Source: Limnomonas spitsbergensis
Lineage: Eukaryota > Chlorophyta > Chlorophyceae > Chlamydomonadales
Assembly (NCBI GenBank): GCA_037349105.1
Contig: JAYJMM010000097.1
Span: 62,001 to 126,000, forward strand
DNA: 64,000 nt
Direction of reading: 5' to 3'
The notes below the pieces were generated by a model. That model worked only from the letters and a program-made list of their open reading frames with translations, did not search any database and was not told the origin of the DNA. How positions within the stretch are numbered: position 1 is the stretch's first letter; each line of letters begins with the position of its first letter. The position numbers and the translations under genes are program-made. Positions 40,457-52,700 of this stretch are shown piece by piece.

Positions 40457-40470
40457 TGGGGAGCGGGGGG
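40457..40470 (+). other. Polypurine tract
   Basis: TGGGGAGCGGGGGG directly precedes Y1, where plus-strand synthesis would start. No purine run precedes X2 (the flank there is GGTGCGACAGC), so the reverse-transcribed LTR should begin with Y. Confidence 0.6.
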
Positions 40471-40472
40471 CG

Positions 40473-40702
40473 AGTAAAGTAGTAGGGGCGGTACCCACGA
40501 GACGGAGACTTCCAGGCAGAGATATCCAGTTAGGGACTTCCAGATACAGTTATCTTGTTAACAAGCTCTTGTATGTAGTACAAGGAGCATGAGTGTACGG
40601 TGATGTACCGTATTTGTGAGTAGAGGACACCTCTCTAAGGTGTCCTGACCGGAGTTTACGGTATTTACCATACTAGCACGTTTACTGCTTTATGGTGCGA
40701 CA
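40473..40702 (+). repeat. Terminal repeat part Y, first copy (Y1)
   Basis: 230 bp from AGTAAAGTAG to GGTGCGACA, differing from Y2 by one base seen by eye. It contains the hairpin AGGACACCT/AGGTGTCCT. It is joined to X2 by GC, which creates the palindrome GACAGCTGTC at 40699-40708. Confidence 0.95.
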
Positions 40703-40704
40703 GC

Positions 40705-41334
40705 TGTCACGGTATATTACCGTATACGTGACAGAACCGTTTAGACCGCAGTTAGCGGCCTCGGGGCCTCCGCAGCTTCTCTGCGGAGTCTCCGGATTTG
40801 AACTGAGACCTAGAAACCCGCTTACGCAGGATTAGTTTGACAGGTTCTACCGTACTCTGTATTGGGCCTGCCGGGTCCCTGTATCCCGGCAATTGCCTTG
40901 GCTAGTTACTTCGTCCCTTTCTAAAGGACAGACCTCTATTTGTAACAAGCACCGGCCGTCTTCGAGACCAGCAGCTTTCATATAAGTCAGTACCTCAACC
41001 CGAGTCAAGACTAGCTCAGCCTCAGCTGATCTAGCTGGAGACAAGAACCCCAGTAGAGAACCGAGACCCTGCCGAAGAAGAAGTACGCAGTCTACGTCCC
41101 GTCTACCTCACCGCGAGTCGCGCGGTAAGTGCCCTTAACATAGCCCAGCTGGATCGCGCCCAGACGGCCAGAAGGCCTATGCTACCTAAGTCAATTGCCA
41201 TACATACAAACAACCAGTTAGCTGCTTAACTCGCTGAGCACTCGCAGCCAGTGAAGAGTCACTGAGCCTGCCCGTAGGCGTCCATCACTGCCGTGAGGAA
41301 AGAAGTCCGCCACGGACCTGAAGCGCACATCGCG
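40705..41334 (+). repeat. Terminal repeat part X, 3' copy (X2)
   Basis: 630 bp, aligned without gaps to X1. Its end (CACATCGCG) runs directly into Y2, a junction found neither at the X1 end nor at the Y1 start. This is what an LTR-LTR circle junction would look like. Confidence 0.95.
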
Positions 41335-41564
41335 AGTAAAGTAGTAGGGGCGGTACCCACGAGACGGAGACTTCCAGGCAGAGATATCCAGTTAGGGACT
41401 TCCAGATACAGTTATCTTGTTAACAAGCTCTTGTATGTAGTACAAGGAGCATGAGTGTACGGTGATGTACCGTATTTGTGAGCAGAGGACACCTCTCTAA
41501 GGTGTCCTGACCGGAGTTTACGGTATTTACCATACTAGCACGTTTACTGCTTTATGGTGCGACA
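41335..41564 (+). repeat. Terminal repeat part Y, last copy (Y2)
   Basis: 230 bp, ending GGTGCGACA at the element boundary, followed by the CCTA duplication. One T/C difference from Y1 (GTGAGTAGAGG or GTGAGCAGAGG). Confidence 0.95.
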
Positions 41565-41568
41565 CCTA
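41565..41568. other. Right target-site duplication CCTA
   Basis: Matches CCTA at 22606-22609 on the other side of the element. Confidence 0.65.
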
Positions 41569-41609
41569 CCCTGGCCTTACGGTTGGTAAGTTGACGTAAT
41601 TCAGGCCCG

Positions 41610-41843
41610 TCATTTTGACCGGAACAGCATAAAGAAGACCGACATGACCACTAGATTTGCAGGACTTTTTGACTTGCCGGTCCACATGCGTTCAAAACTG
41701 GCGTGGCTGGGGCACCCTCGAATCCAATCAAGGTACATAAAATTGAACTCGGCAATCTTGTAGATCCCATCCCACTTGTCAGGCCATTCAGACAGAAGCC
41801 ATATCCCCCCGGCGGTAAATCGACCCATGACCTGGTAGTAGTG
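41610..41843 (-). CDS. Candidate terminal exon of an unrecognised gene
   Basis: On the minus strand, after a CCACCTGCCCAG acceptor, 77 sense codons run to TGA at 41612-41610. Composition is protein-like and rich in aromatic residues (GGIWLLSEWPDKWDGIYK, then FNFMYLDWIRGCPSH) and it ends in a hydrophobic stretch (NLVVMSVFFMLFRSK). I do not recognise it and could not find further convincing exons between 41844 and 43700. It ends 45 bases from the retrotransposon. It may be a gene fragment, a real last exon with unseen upstream exons, or a chance frame. Confidence 0.3.
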   Translation of the reverse strand, partial: HYYQVMGRFTAGGIWLLSEWPDKWDGIYKIAEFNFMYLDWIRGCPSHASFERMWTGKSKSPANLVVMSVFFMLFRSK

Positions 41844-43721
41844 CTGGGCAGGTGGGAACAGTGGTGGGCTCCCCCCCCCACCAGGGAATGCTTCAGACTT
41901 TGTGAAGGATTTACCCTTGGTTGGGACATAACGCATTGTCAAGTTTACGGTGAAATTTTGTTATAGGATGATCGCCCTTTCTATGAAAACCATATTTATG
42001 GGTTCGTATGGCAGAATAAAGGACCTGACATACCTCAGTACTCAGTCTGTGTCAGTCAGTCAGGGGAATTTCACTTTGGGCCCAGTTCAAAAGGGCTCTG
42101 CTGCGCGGGTGCTGCACGACCGTTTGGCAGGGAAGGAACGTCAAGGGGAAGAAGTGAAAGAAGAACTTCAAGGGACAGACAAAAGGCTGGGAGGGAAAGG
42201 AAGTCCGACAATGTCCCAGCCCCTTGAGAGTTTAGGCCTCCCTATCCTGGCCTGTGCAAGGTCAAAACTGGATCAGAGATTAATATTGCTTACACGTAAC
42301 TGGTATAGAAATCAATAATACCCAACCGGTATATAAGTTATGGGGCGCCACAATACTTCATTGTGGATTCTGGCTATTCTGGCCCCTGTGGAGGCTTGGA
42401 TGTGCATGGGACGGGCACCGCTCTTAACTACCGGGTGTATCAGCTACTTCACTTCAGCTACAGCAGAGGCAGCGAGGGGAAGACAGCTACCTCGCTGCTG
42501 ACGACCAGGAGCAGTGAAAGGGAGGCCAGGTCTGCCCCTCCTAGGAAACTGTAAGCTAGTTCTGAAAGCGCATGTGCGCATTTCTCTACCTTGATGTCTC
42601 TAAATGTTGGTGATTGAACGTAAGTGGTGATGTGGGCATGGCCTAGTAACCTAGATGTTTAAGTTGTCTCCATAATTATACCAAGTGCACAGTGCCTAAT
42701 GCCTTTTCTGCTATCCCTAGCCCATGCTTCAGTCCATTTTTACGCACTCTTATGATTCCAGATCCCAGATTTTTTCAGTGCAGCCAAGACGCCAAGAACG
42801 CCAAGAACGCACATTGGATGGTCCGATGGACTTATTGGACTGCACCATACCGATTCATTGAATGTGCATTTGTGCAGATGACATCAGACCAAGAGCTCAG
42901 AGCAGAAACCTTAACAGATAGACATGGCACGAGGAGGAACTTCAATCATGTGATCAGGAGGACGACACTCAGCTGCTGTCCAGGATACAGGTATCATGAT
43001 ACCATCAACTAACAACCATGCATTTGTCACTCAATCAGGAGGCAAATATTTGTGCAAATAATGTCTGCCCTGATTTACGTTACCCGGCCCGCCGGCCAAA
43101 TTGGCTGGATAAGCATTCACGGGATAGATCATTTTCCTCATACCATGGCTTTCACCTGTTCGGTATGGCTCCAGGTATTTCGGAATTCCTGCTTTTAAGA
43201 CATAACAATGAGCTGAGACAGAGTCTCAAGGCCTGGCTATTAAATTTCAGTGAAGGCTGCTTGCCACGTACGGTATCAAATTTTAAGCTGGGATAACAAG
43301 CTTGGGATAACAAGCTTGGGATAAGATATTCGACGAGCCTGCAATATGGGGCACGCAGCTGCTGACTAGGACTACATGTCTGTCAGACTGCTGCGAGTGC
43401 CAGCTGGGTATGCTGGCTGGCGAAGTGCGGGTGTGTACCGTAGCTAGACTGTAGACCTTGTTGACATGGCATGTTATCTTTATGTGTCCAAGGGAGTACT
43501 GAAAGGCTATATAAATCATTTTGATTATCGATGAGGTGGGGCACTGCTATCTTTGAAGATTTGAAGTTATTTTCCTGGTCATGCTGACAGCCCTTGCTTG
43601 CTGACTTGCTGACCACCCGCACCCGCTGGCTGACTGTCTTGGCCATTTGTGTGAAACTCGTCAACATTCGTCAATCAAGAACGACCCGATACGCGATTTC
43701 CTGCTTTGCTACGCAGCAACA
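41844..43721. other. Intergenic region with no supported gene
   Basis: Frames on both strands (for example plus-strand 41950-42318 and 42363-42554) look partly protein-like but have no splice-consistent partners. Small tandem repeats occur at about 42784-42812 (GCCAAGAACGCCAAGAACGC) and 43289-43324 (GGGATAACAAGCTT). The last 150 bases are probably the promoter and 5' UTR of the next gene. Confidence 0.4.
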
Positions 43722-46700
43722 ATGAGTCAACCGCCTCGGCGAGGTTCCACCATCGCGGAGCAGATGGCGAGGTTCAAATTTGCAGCGCCCATGCCTCGGG
43801 AGGAAAGGTAAAGAGCAAAGCTGCGTCGAAGACAACCTCGGACATGCATGTAATTTGAATCCTTCCAGCAGCATGAACGTTGCCTCCTGATTCGCTCTCT
43901 TGTCCGTCGACTGACCCGCAGGGCATCTGGGGGAGCAACAGCTCAAACGAAACAGAAATTTTGGTGGCAAGAACAGCCAGCGGGCAATGTCAAGCATGAT
44001 CGGCCTAGTAATTCAGTCGACAGTCTTGTACAGGATCAGGACAGGCGCTCCTCTGGTGAGAGCTCAGCTCCGGCGTCCTGAAACTGGTTGGTGCATGGGC
44101 CAGCTGAACATACCCCATGCTATCTGAGACATGACTGCTCAACTTCACAACTTAAGAAAACCACAACAATCTTGCATATCGTCCCGGACGCTGCCAACCT
44201 GGGCAGTATTGCATATGCCCATGTGGCATGCCATGCCCATACCCATGCGGTATTGCCATGCCCATGCGGCAATGCTGCATGAGCCATGAACCTCATAATT
44301 GCAGCCCCTAGAGCACGGACATCTCTCTCTCCCATTTGCACTCTTGCTGCAGTCTGCAGCCAGTCCCTTTCCCCCTCCCAGTAACCCCTTTCACAATCCA
44401 CAGGCCCCTCTAGTGACGCCGAGCTTGCAGCTTCGCTCCTCCAGCTCTCTCAGCTCGCAAAGACGCACCCGACCCTGTATCAGCTTATCACTAGCACCAT
44501 GCAGCCTGAAGATCTGGAGGAGCTCAGAGTCGCGCCAGCCTCAGCAAGGTCAGCAGTAGCAGCAGCGGCTGCATTGCAAGCCGCTGCAGTGGATGAACCC
44601 AGTCCCGGCAGCGGAGGAGTCTCCATGCGCGGCGCACTTGCTGCCCCTCCCTCAGCGCAGCCACTAGGGAGCAACAGAGCCGGCAGCAAGGCCACGGCCG
44701 ATGGCCAGTATCGATTCCTGGCTCTTGAGCCCCCTCCCCCGCCAGTGGCAATCAAGGAGGCCCAGCATGCGCATGCAAGGCACACACCGCCTGAGGCCGA
44801 CAGAGAGCAACCACCACAGCAGCAGCAGCAGCAGCCATCCAGGGCACATCAGCCACAGCCGGCGTGTGGCTCCATCTCTGGCAATGTCTCTATCGATGGC
44901 TCTGTAAGGACTTCCACAGAGAGCATGTTGGACCGGTACCGCCCCGCTGCGACCTCTGTGGCCCGCTCCGGAAGCTTCTCGGGCCAGGCGTCGGGCGCAC
45001 AGTCAGCAACAGCAGTTGACGGGTCAAGAGCTGGGAGGGCCGCTGTGCCGCCCGTTGAGCAGATTATCATGCCGAACGCCCCGAAGTCCATGCGGGACTC
45101 CTTTGAGTTTGACTCCCCAGTGGTGACCGTGACGAGAGATGCAAGGAAGGCGCCGCAGGCTGGAGCTGCCCTCCCTGTCCCCGCGGCACGTTTGCCGCAG
45201 ATGGAGCCACCATCGCGGGTGCTCGATAAGCAAATCAGCGCCCGGCAGGCCCCAGTGCTGCCTCAAGATACCGCTGATTCGAGTGGCAGCCGGCTTGGCA
45301 GTGTCCCGAGGAGCTTCAGCATGTCTGCACGTGGATCGGGGGCCGCGCTCCTGCCTGCATCAGAGCCTTCGCGCAGCGGGAGAGTTGTCGGGTCTGAAGA
45401 CACAGCCGCTCCTATTCCGCCCCCGGCTGCAGGCGCTCTGACCCGGCAGGAGCCCAGAGACAGGACAGCTGCACCTGGTGCCTCCGCCACTGCCCTGGCC
45501 GCCCCCACCCCCTCAGTGCCCAGCGCCCCCGGTCGGCAGCTTTCGCGCCTCAGTGGCAGTAGCCAGCCGGTGCATGAGGCTGGCCCTGCTGCTGAGCGTG
45601 GCCGCGCCTCGGAGAGTCCTGCGGGCCGAGCTGAAGGCAGCAGGCAGGGGTCACCCAGCGGCAACCGCTCCCGCGCACCATCCCCCTCGCGGGTTGGGGC
45701 GGAGCGGCCGGGCCGTGCGACGACCCGCTCCTCAGACAGTGCTTCGAGCGGGCAGGCGGGGCCGTCCCGCTCTCGCTCCGGATCCCCGATGTCCTGCCGG
45801 GCTATGGCGGGCCTGCCTACAGACGACGGTGTACTGCCTCCCCCTCCCCCAGGCATGGAGACCCTGTACCGCCTCGCCACCTCAACAGTCCAGGTGGGTT
45901 CAGCGGTACGGATGCCTCTGTGTCAATTGGATATGTTTTGAAAATCTACGGTACAGTATGGGGACCACATCAGGGGTGAATTCCCCACCCTAATGTCCGA
46001 TAAGCTGAATGTTGACTTAGTTTTTGGATATCAAGTACCCCAAAACTCAAATTCCGGGTCATCAGATGATGTAATGGACACTGATGAATCTGTACATTCA
46101 TTCACATCTGTACATGTGATGTGCTACACTGGTACTGCCAGTAGATACACACTGTAGTACTGTACTGGTACCGTAGATTTGCATTGCCTTCCCTCATAGT
46201 TAACGTTGTTTGGGGGTGAGGGATCCATTCATTTACTATTTATCGATTGTTGACGCCAGTTTTCAGTCGAAAACGGTTCGTTTTATCGACGGTTTGCCCT
46301 GAGAGCAGCATTAAAAACAAATATTTTCATGCCGGAGGGAAGGGAAATCAAACCTACGGTACGGGTATGCCCCACAACATAATTAGCTGATTTGCCTGTG
46401 GCACTGCATCGTCCCACTAATGGCAGCCAAGCATCAACCTTGCGATCTCAGTCTCACACATTGCTAGCTCACCCTTTCATGCGAATGCCTCTACCTCAGT
46501 CAATTCACGAGTTCATGATATGCAGGGTCCTGCGCTCTGACACCTAAACATAGTGCTGTTGCCCGAAGAGGTAGCACAATCATAGGAAGCAATGTACGGT
46601 CGTTTACAGAGCTCTCTGGTCTATAGCGTTGAGCCTTCATCATCCCTCAAAAAAATATTGCCTGGTAGAAGATGGGCAGCTACGGGGTCAACATTCCTCC

Positions 46701-49700
46701 TGAACCTTCCAATTCCGAAGGTCACAATCCTCCAGGCCAGTCAAACAGCCCCCAGTCGGCATACTTCATTGCTTTCCGCTCACAATGCTTTCCGCTCACA
46801 ATGGTTTCACAACATCCGTTTTCCGTCATTTTCATTTGTTGTCTTTCCCGACTGTCCACCAGGCAGCGCAGCACGAAGGCGGCGGGTGCGGCGCCGAGCT
46901 AGCCGCGGCCGTTGCCGCTGAGGTCATCAAGGCGCTCAACGCGCTCCCCGGCGCTGCCACGTCGCCACGCAGTCGGGATGTTAGCGGCAGCGGTATGGCG
47001 CCCAGTAGGAGCAGCAACAGGCCCAGCGGGGGCAGCAACAGTGCGAGCGGGAGCGGGGGCGGGACGTACAGCGGGGGTGGGGTGAGCAAACCTGCCCTGG
47101 CACCGTCAACGGCGGCCGCTACCAGCAGCGCCTCACCGGTGAGGCTTGCTCCCACAGTCGGGAGGAACCCACCCCTCAACAGACCTCAAAGCTCTCTCTG
47201 CGCTCTCCCACCTGCGCATGCTTCATAATTTCCTGCTGTTGAGCCATTCCTTCCACATCTGCATTTTATTATTCCCTCGCCTGGTGCTTCCCGCAGGCCG
47301 CTTCGGCAGCTGCCTTGCCGGCTGCCCAGCCGACCCATCAGCCTGCACCCGCCTCGCAGCCGGCTCCCGCCACCGCCCCTGGTGTCAGCAGTGTCCCTGC
47401 CCCCGTCCCACCTATGACCAAACCCGTCACGGCTTCATCGGTGTCTACACCTGCAGCTGCCCCTGCTGCCGCTGCTGCTGCTCCTGCAGCAAAACCTGCC
47501 CCAGCTCCCGCAGAGGCTTCCGCAACCCCGTTGTCAAATCCACCTCCTCCAGCCGCCGCACCCTGCAGGGCCTCCGCAGCACCGCCAGCACCCCCAGCAA
47601 CGATGGTCCCTACCTTGGTAATTGCCGCTGAGACCGCGACTGCCGCCGCCTCGTCCTCCTTCACCTTTGCGCCGGCCACGGCCCCTGCCTCCCAGCAGCA
47701 GCTGCAGCTTCCAGGCAGCTTCCCTGTCGGGATAGACATCGCCAGCCTTCCACGCCATGTACAGTTCAACTCACAAGATGAGGTGATTCCTGTGCTGTAG
47801 ATTCCAAATGGGAAGGGCCAACGGCTTTCAACAGCTTTGAAACAGTGATTTACATGTCCTTCATTCTACCATATGCGCTGGACACCGCTACCGCTACCAT
47901 GCATGCTTACCATGCAGGCATACGCGTTATATACGATACCTGTGCAGTCAGGAATGAAGTGTGCCCTGGCTGATTGATGGGATATCTGTCCTCGTGACCA
48001 ACAGGCAGTGATTGATAAAACCGCTATGATTATAGTTCAAAATCAATTCCTAAAGGTGAGTTGGACTTTCATTGGTTTCAAATTGTGTTCTCCTGCTACG
48101 GTAGACCTGCAGAAAAATGGAAATAAAATTGATGTCACGGGAACATATCGTTCCCCCCAGAATAACGTTTACAAGGGTGCGCCAAAGATTAAGCAATTTT
48201 GTGATACTGGTATCGGGTTTGCGCGATAACGCCGCTGGGCGGAATCATACGGTTCGTGGACGATAAACAATTAAAACATCATGCAGGCCAAATAATAATA
48301 ATGACAGAATCCGCTGGTCTTCAGGCCGGTGGAAAATTTTATTTTATGCCATATTTATCGCATCTGTATATCCATTACCAATGAGTCCACGACCAGCATT
48401 GGCTTCAACTAGGATAGGATTCCGACGTGCCTTGTGCATCTGTCCAAGCAGATCCGGGAGTACATCCGGTCTCCGCGTGGCGGCTCCCCCACCTCATCGG
48501 TCTCTTCCAGCTTTGCGCCGGTGGGCCTCGGCGGCTCCCTCGGCACCCCGGTGCTCCTGCCCGGCGTGCGTGGCGTGCGGCCGCCCTCGATCTTCCTCCC
48601 CATCGGCCCCCACATGGCAGACCACAGCACCGCCTCTTCCTCGAGCCCGGCGTCGTCCGCGCCTGCATCCCCAGGGGGCTCTACATCGGCGTCGGCAGCT
48701 CCGGGGCCCACGCATATCTTCCTGCCGCTGCGTGGGGACATTGGGCCGCACCTCGTTAACATCCCGGGGCACAGGGAGCATCCAATGCCCGCCCCGCCGC
48801 CCAGTCGCTCGCGGACACCCTCCCCTGCGAAGACGGCTGGCAAGAAAAAGGACTCCAAGCACAGGTAGGGAATACGTGGGGAGGAGATGAGGCCTCCGGG
48901 GAGCGGGAGTCAGAAAGAAAGAAAGAAAAGTACACCCTGCAGGGGCGTGAGGGTTCAGGGAACAGTGCGGCAGCGGGATTCATGATGGATTGATTTGGAT
49001 GTTGAATTCAGTGGATCACGGGGGGCTGTGCGGAAGCACCTTGTTCAGTGCCCTGATCAAGTGCCCTTATCAGAATTGTCCGTGCAAGCAGGCACCTTGG
49101 GGATATGGGAGTGGGCGCAGAATGGCAGAAGCCGTTTCAAGGTTCTTAAATATATCATTCAGCCCACAATATCTGGCCACAGGTTACCAGGGCAGGCCAC
49201 CGTACGGTGGGATGTTAAGATCTCTTGAGGGGGTGTTTTGAAGCCTCTGGAGGGTAAGATGTAAGCTTGCCGTGAGCCGGTCTTGGTGTTAGTACCGGGA
49301 GTGGTCTAAGGTCTACCGGGATCTCACTGTATGCACGGCCGCCGCAATATTTTACAATTGTACATTCTGTTACCGCAAATTAACCACATGGTATGGTATT
49401 TGTTGTAATTTATTAGACCCGTACATTACGCTACCGGTATGTGTCTGATACAAATTGATATTTTCATGTGATTCACAAATCAGTGCCATCCATCTTTCTG
49501 CTGCATCAGCCCCGGTGGGCCTCCCAAGGCCGCCGACCCCCCTCCCGGAGATTCACCCAAGAAGGACGAGCCGCTGCCGCCTCAGCGGCCGGTGCCCGAT
49601 GCCATTGCTGTGGCCGCCAATGCCGTGGCAGGCGCTGCAACAATGCTGGTCCCTGCTGCAGCGGCAGCAGCTGTGAAAGCAGCACCCCCCGCCCCTGTCC

Positions 49701-52700
49701 CCACCGCCACGACAGCTGTGCAGCCCGCCGTTGGTCCGGACGCTAAGCAGGCAGAGGTGGCGGTGGCGGCAGAACCAGGGGGGACTTCTTTGGCGGAAGC
49801 TAAGGCTAAGACCCAGCAGCAGGTGGGGCCGCACGATATCATCAGCCAGCAGGGCCTTTAGCTGGCTGCTGACATCGAGGAGGAAGCTAGATGGTGCTCT
49901 TTTCCTAGCCCCCATCGCTTGTGTGTGTGGGGGCAGGGCATGCTTCTCTCATCCTTGCTGGCTCAGCGTGGCGTTCATGTGTATCGTCGCATCAAAGGGC
50001 TGAGCGATGCCGTGGAATCCGGGTTTCAGATATGGCCTGTATTTGGTTGCCTAGATGCACTAGCTGCTCTCTGGCCCCCCGCGTTTCGCACACCCTCTGC
50101 TCTTCATCCCCCATTGCTCTTTACACCCGTTCAAGAGATCCCTCAACCCTGCCTTGCCAGCGTCATTGTTTGTGAAGCTCGTAACATCTGGTTACGGCAG
50201 TAGGGGTGCCTCGACGCCTTGTTTAGGCTGGTAAATGCTTTCTGTTGTTAAATATATTTTGAGCCCCTGTCTCGGCCTGTGTACCTCCTTGCTCTCTTGA
50301 CCCCGCTTGCAGATTGCCATGCCACTCTTTCATCTCCTAATCAGAGCTCCCTCCCTTGCCCTCATGTCAGCTTGACTCTGAGGCTGCCTTTCGTCCTCAG
50401 CGCCGCCTGAGTCGGCTGCTGGAGGAGGTCGAGAAGTTCCGCAAGACACAATGCGAGAATAGCATCCGCCTGGAGGAGAAGAAGAAGCTTATGGTGAGGG
50501 GACGGCATCTTGGCATATCGGATCAATGTGTCTGTGACTAACTTGTGTTACCGGGCTGGAGCAGATTATGTTCTTTGGAGTAATTTCATTTCATTATTGC
50601 ATACCGTAGATTTGATTTGCCTTCCCTCAGGCAGTAAAAAATATTATTTCAATGCTGTGCCCTCAGGGCGAACTGTTAAAAAAAAATCCCGGCTGAAAAC
50701 TGGCGTCGACAATCGATAATCAGTCATCACGGATCCCTCAACCCCAAACAACGTTAATTATGGGGGAAGGCAAAACAAATTTACAGTTCTTAATACAATT
50801 TCATTATTTATTTATTTGGTCATTATTGCGTAATACAATTTTATTATTTCTTTTTAGCATCTCACTCTCCCAGGGCCGGGCAAAAGACATGTTCCACATG
50901 GGCTACCGGTAGAACTGGGTTCATTACCTTTGATTGGTGCACTTGGATAGCAGCGGTCGGCAGTTCTTGGGCTGGGCTGCAGCAGTTATATGACCAGCAA
51001 CGGTTCACCAGCAAGTGAGCGCTTCAGTAGCCGCTTGCACGTCCAGATCTCCCGTCTGGCTTCTGCTGATCCCCTCCTTGTGGGGCACCAGGGCATGTAC
51101 TTAGTGATGAGTTTGGCGACCACCGCCAACCTTGTTGTGGGCACCAGGGCATGAGTTTGGTAACCACAGCCAACCTTTCTGTTGGCACCAGGGCATGAGT
51201 TGGGTGACCTCTCTGCAGGGCATGAGCTTTGAGGACCTGGAGAAATTTCTGGGCCAACAGGCCTCCGTCATCCTAGAGTTCAGGAAGCTTAAGCTGGATA
51301 TGGCGGCTTTTAAGCGGACTGAAGGTGCGGCTGAGGGCCGGGGTGGACAAGAAGGGCATATAGAGCCAGGAGATGGGGGAGGGAGGCTGGGAGGCTCTGC
51401 TCTCATTTCGCAACAGAGCCAGGAGATGGGGGAGAGAGGCCGGGAGGCTCTGCTCTTATTTCTCAACAGAGATAGGAGATGGGGGAGAGAGGCCAGGAGG
51501 CTCTGCTCTCATTTCTCAACAGAGATAGGAGATGGGGTTGGGAGTATTGATCTGCAATTCTGTATGGTTTTAGGGGGGGGCATTTGGAGGACTTTGTTGA
51601 GGTGTGGTGCGATGGAAGGTGGACGGGTGCGTCATGCAGTTCTCCCCCCTGTGTGCTTCGATGCCTCATTTAGGAGCTATCAACATGGATTTCCTGGCCT
51701 CGCCTGCCAACATGCGAATACAGCTTCAAAGCTGTAAGTGGGCCCACTACTCGCTGCTTGGATACCCAGGCTTACCCTGGGCTCACCTACCAACATGCCA
51801 ATAAAGCTTTTAAGCTGCTGGTGGGTCCCCTGCCCATTGCTTGGATACCCTCCATTGGATTCCCACTTTTCAGCTGCTGGTGGGTCCCCTGCCCATTGCT
51901 TGGATACCCTCCATTGGATTCCCACTTTTCAGCTGCTGGTGGGTCCCCTGTCCATTGCTTGGATACCCACCATTGCATTCCCACTTTTCAGCTGCTGGTG
52001 GGTCCCCTGCCCATTGCTTGGATACCCTCCATTGGATTCCCACTTTTCAGCTGCTGGTGGGGCCCCTGCCCATTGCTTGGATACCCTCCATTGGATTCCC
52101 ACTTTTAAGCTGCTGGTGGGGCCCCTGCCCATTGCTTGGATACCCTCCATTGGATTCCCACTTTTCAGCTGCTGGTGGGTCCCCTGCCCATTGCTTGGAT
52201 ACCCTCCATTGGATTCCCACTTTTCAGCTGCTGGTGGGTCCCCTGCCCATTGCTTGGATACCCTCCATTGGATTCCCACTTTTCAGCTGCTGGTGGTCCC
52301 CTGCCCATTGCTTGGATACCCTCCATTGGATTCCCACTTTTCAGCTGCTGGTGGGTCCCCTGCCCATTGCTTGGATACCCTCCATTGGATTCCCACTTTT
52401 AAGCTGCTGGTGGGGCCCCTGCCCATTGCTTGGATACCCTCCATTGGATTCCCACTTTTCAGCTGCTGGTGGGTCCCCTGTCCATTGCTTGGATACCCTC
52501 CATTGGATTCCCACTTTTCAGCTGCTGGTGGGGCCCCTGCCCATTGCTTGGATACCCTCCATTGGATTCCCACTTTTCAGCTGCTGGTGGGGCCCCTGTC
52601 CATTGCTTGGATACCCTCCATTGGATTCCCACTTTTCAGCTGCTGGTGGGTCCCCTGCTCATTGCTTGGATACCCTCCATTGCATTCCCACTTTTCAGCT

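Larger units (their letters stand above)
22610..41564 (+). mobile_element. 19 kb Ty3/gypsy-type retrotransposon with methyltransferase, PHD finger and permuted terminal repeats
   Basis: 18,955 bp, bounded by TGTC...GACA and CCTA duplications. Order: X1 (22610-23239), primer site, leader, ORF1, ORF2, ORF3, polypurine tract, Y1 (40473-40702), GC, X2 (40705-41334), Y2 (41335-41564). X copies differ at three positions of 630 seen by eye and Y copies at one of 230, so insertion is recent. Reverse transcriptase, RNase H and DDE integrase order and motifs place it with Ty3/gypsy (Metaviridae). Unusual are its length, the cytosine methyltransferase between RNase H and integrase, the PHD finger, the long coding stretch between protease and reverse transcriptase, and the split repeats. 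ORF1 and ORF3 have no internal stops, so this copy may be intact. Confidence 0.9.

Noticed and set aside
22610..41564. Classifying the element as DIRS/PAT/TOC-type because of split repeats
   Set aside because: It has a clear HHCC-DDE integrase, Ty3-like domain order and a CCTA target duplication; no tyrosine-recombinase motif was seen.
41703..41966. 87-codon plus-strand frame beside the element
   Set aside because: It is antisense to a better-composed minus-strand frame and has no splice-consistent neighbours.
43383..43667. 94-codon minus-strand frame upstream of the large gene
   Set aside because: It overlaps the likely 5' UTR of the plus-strand gene and has no recognisable features.
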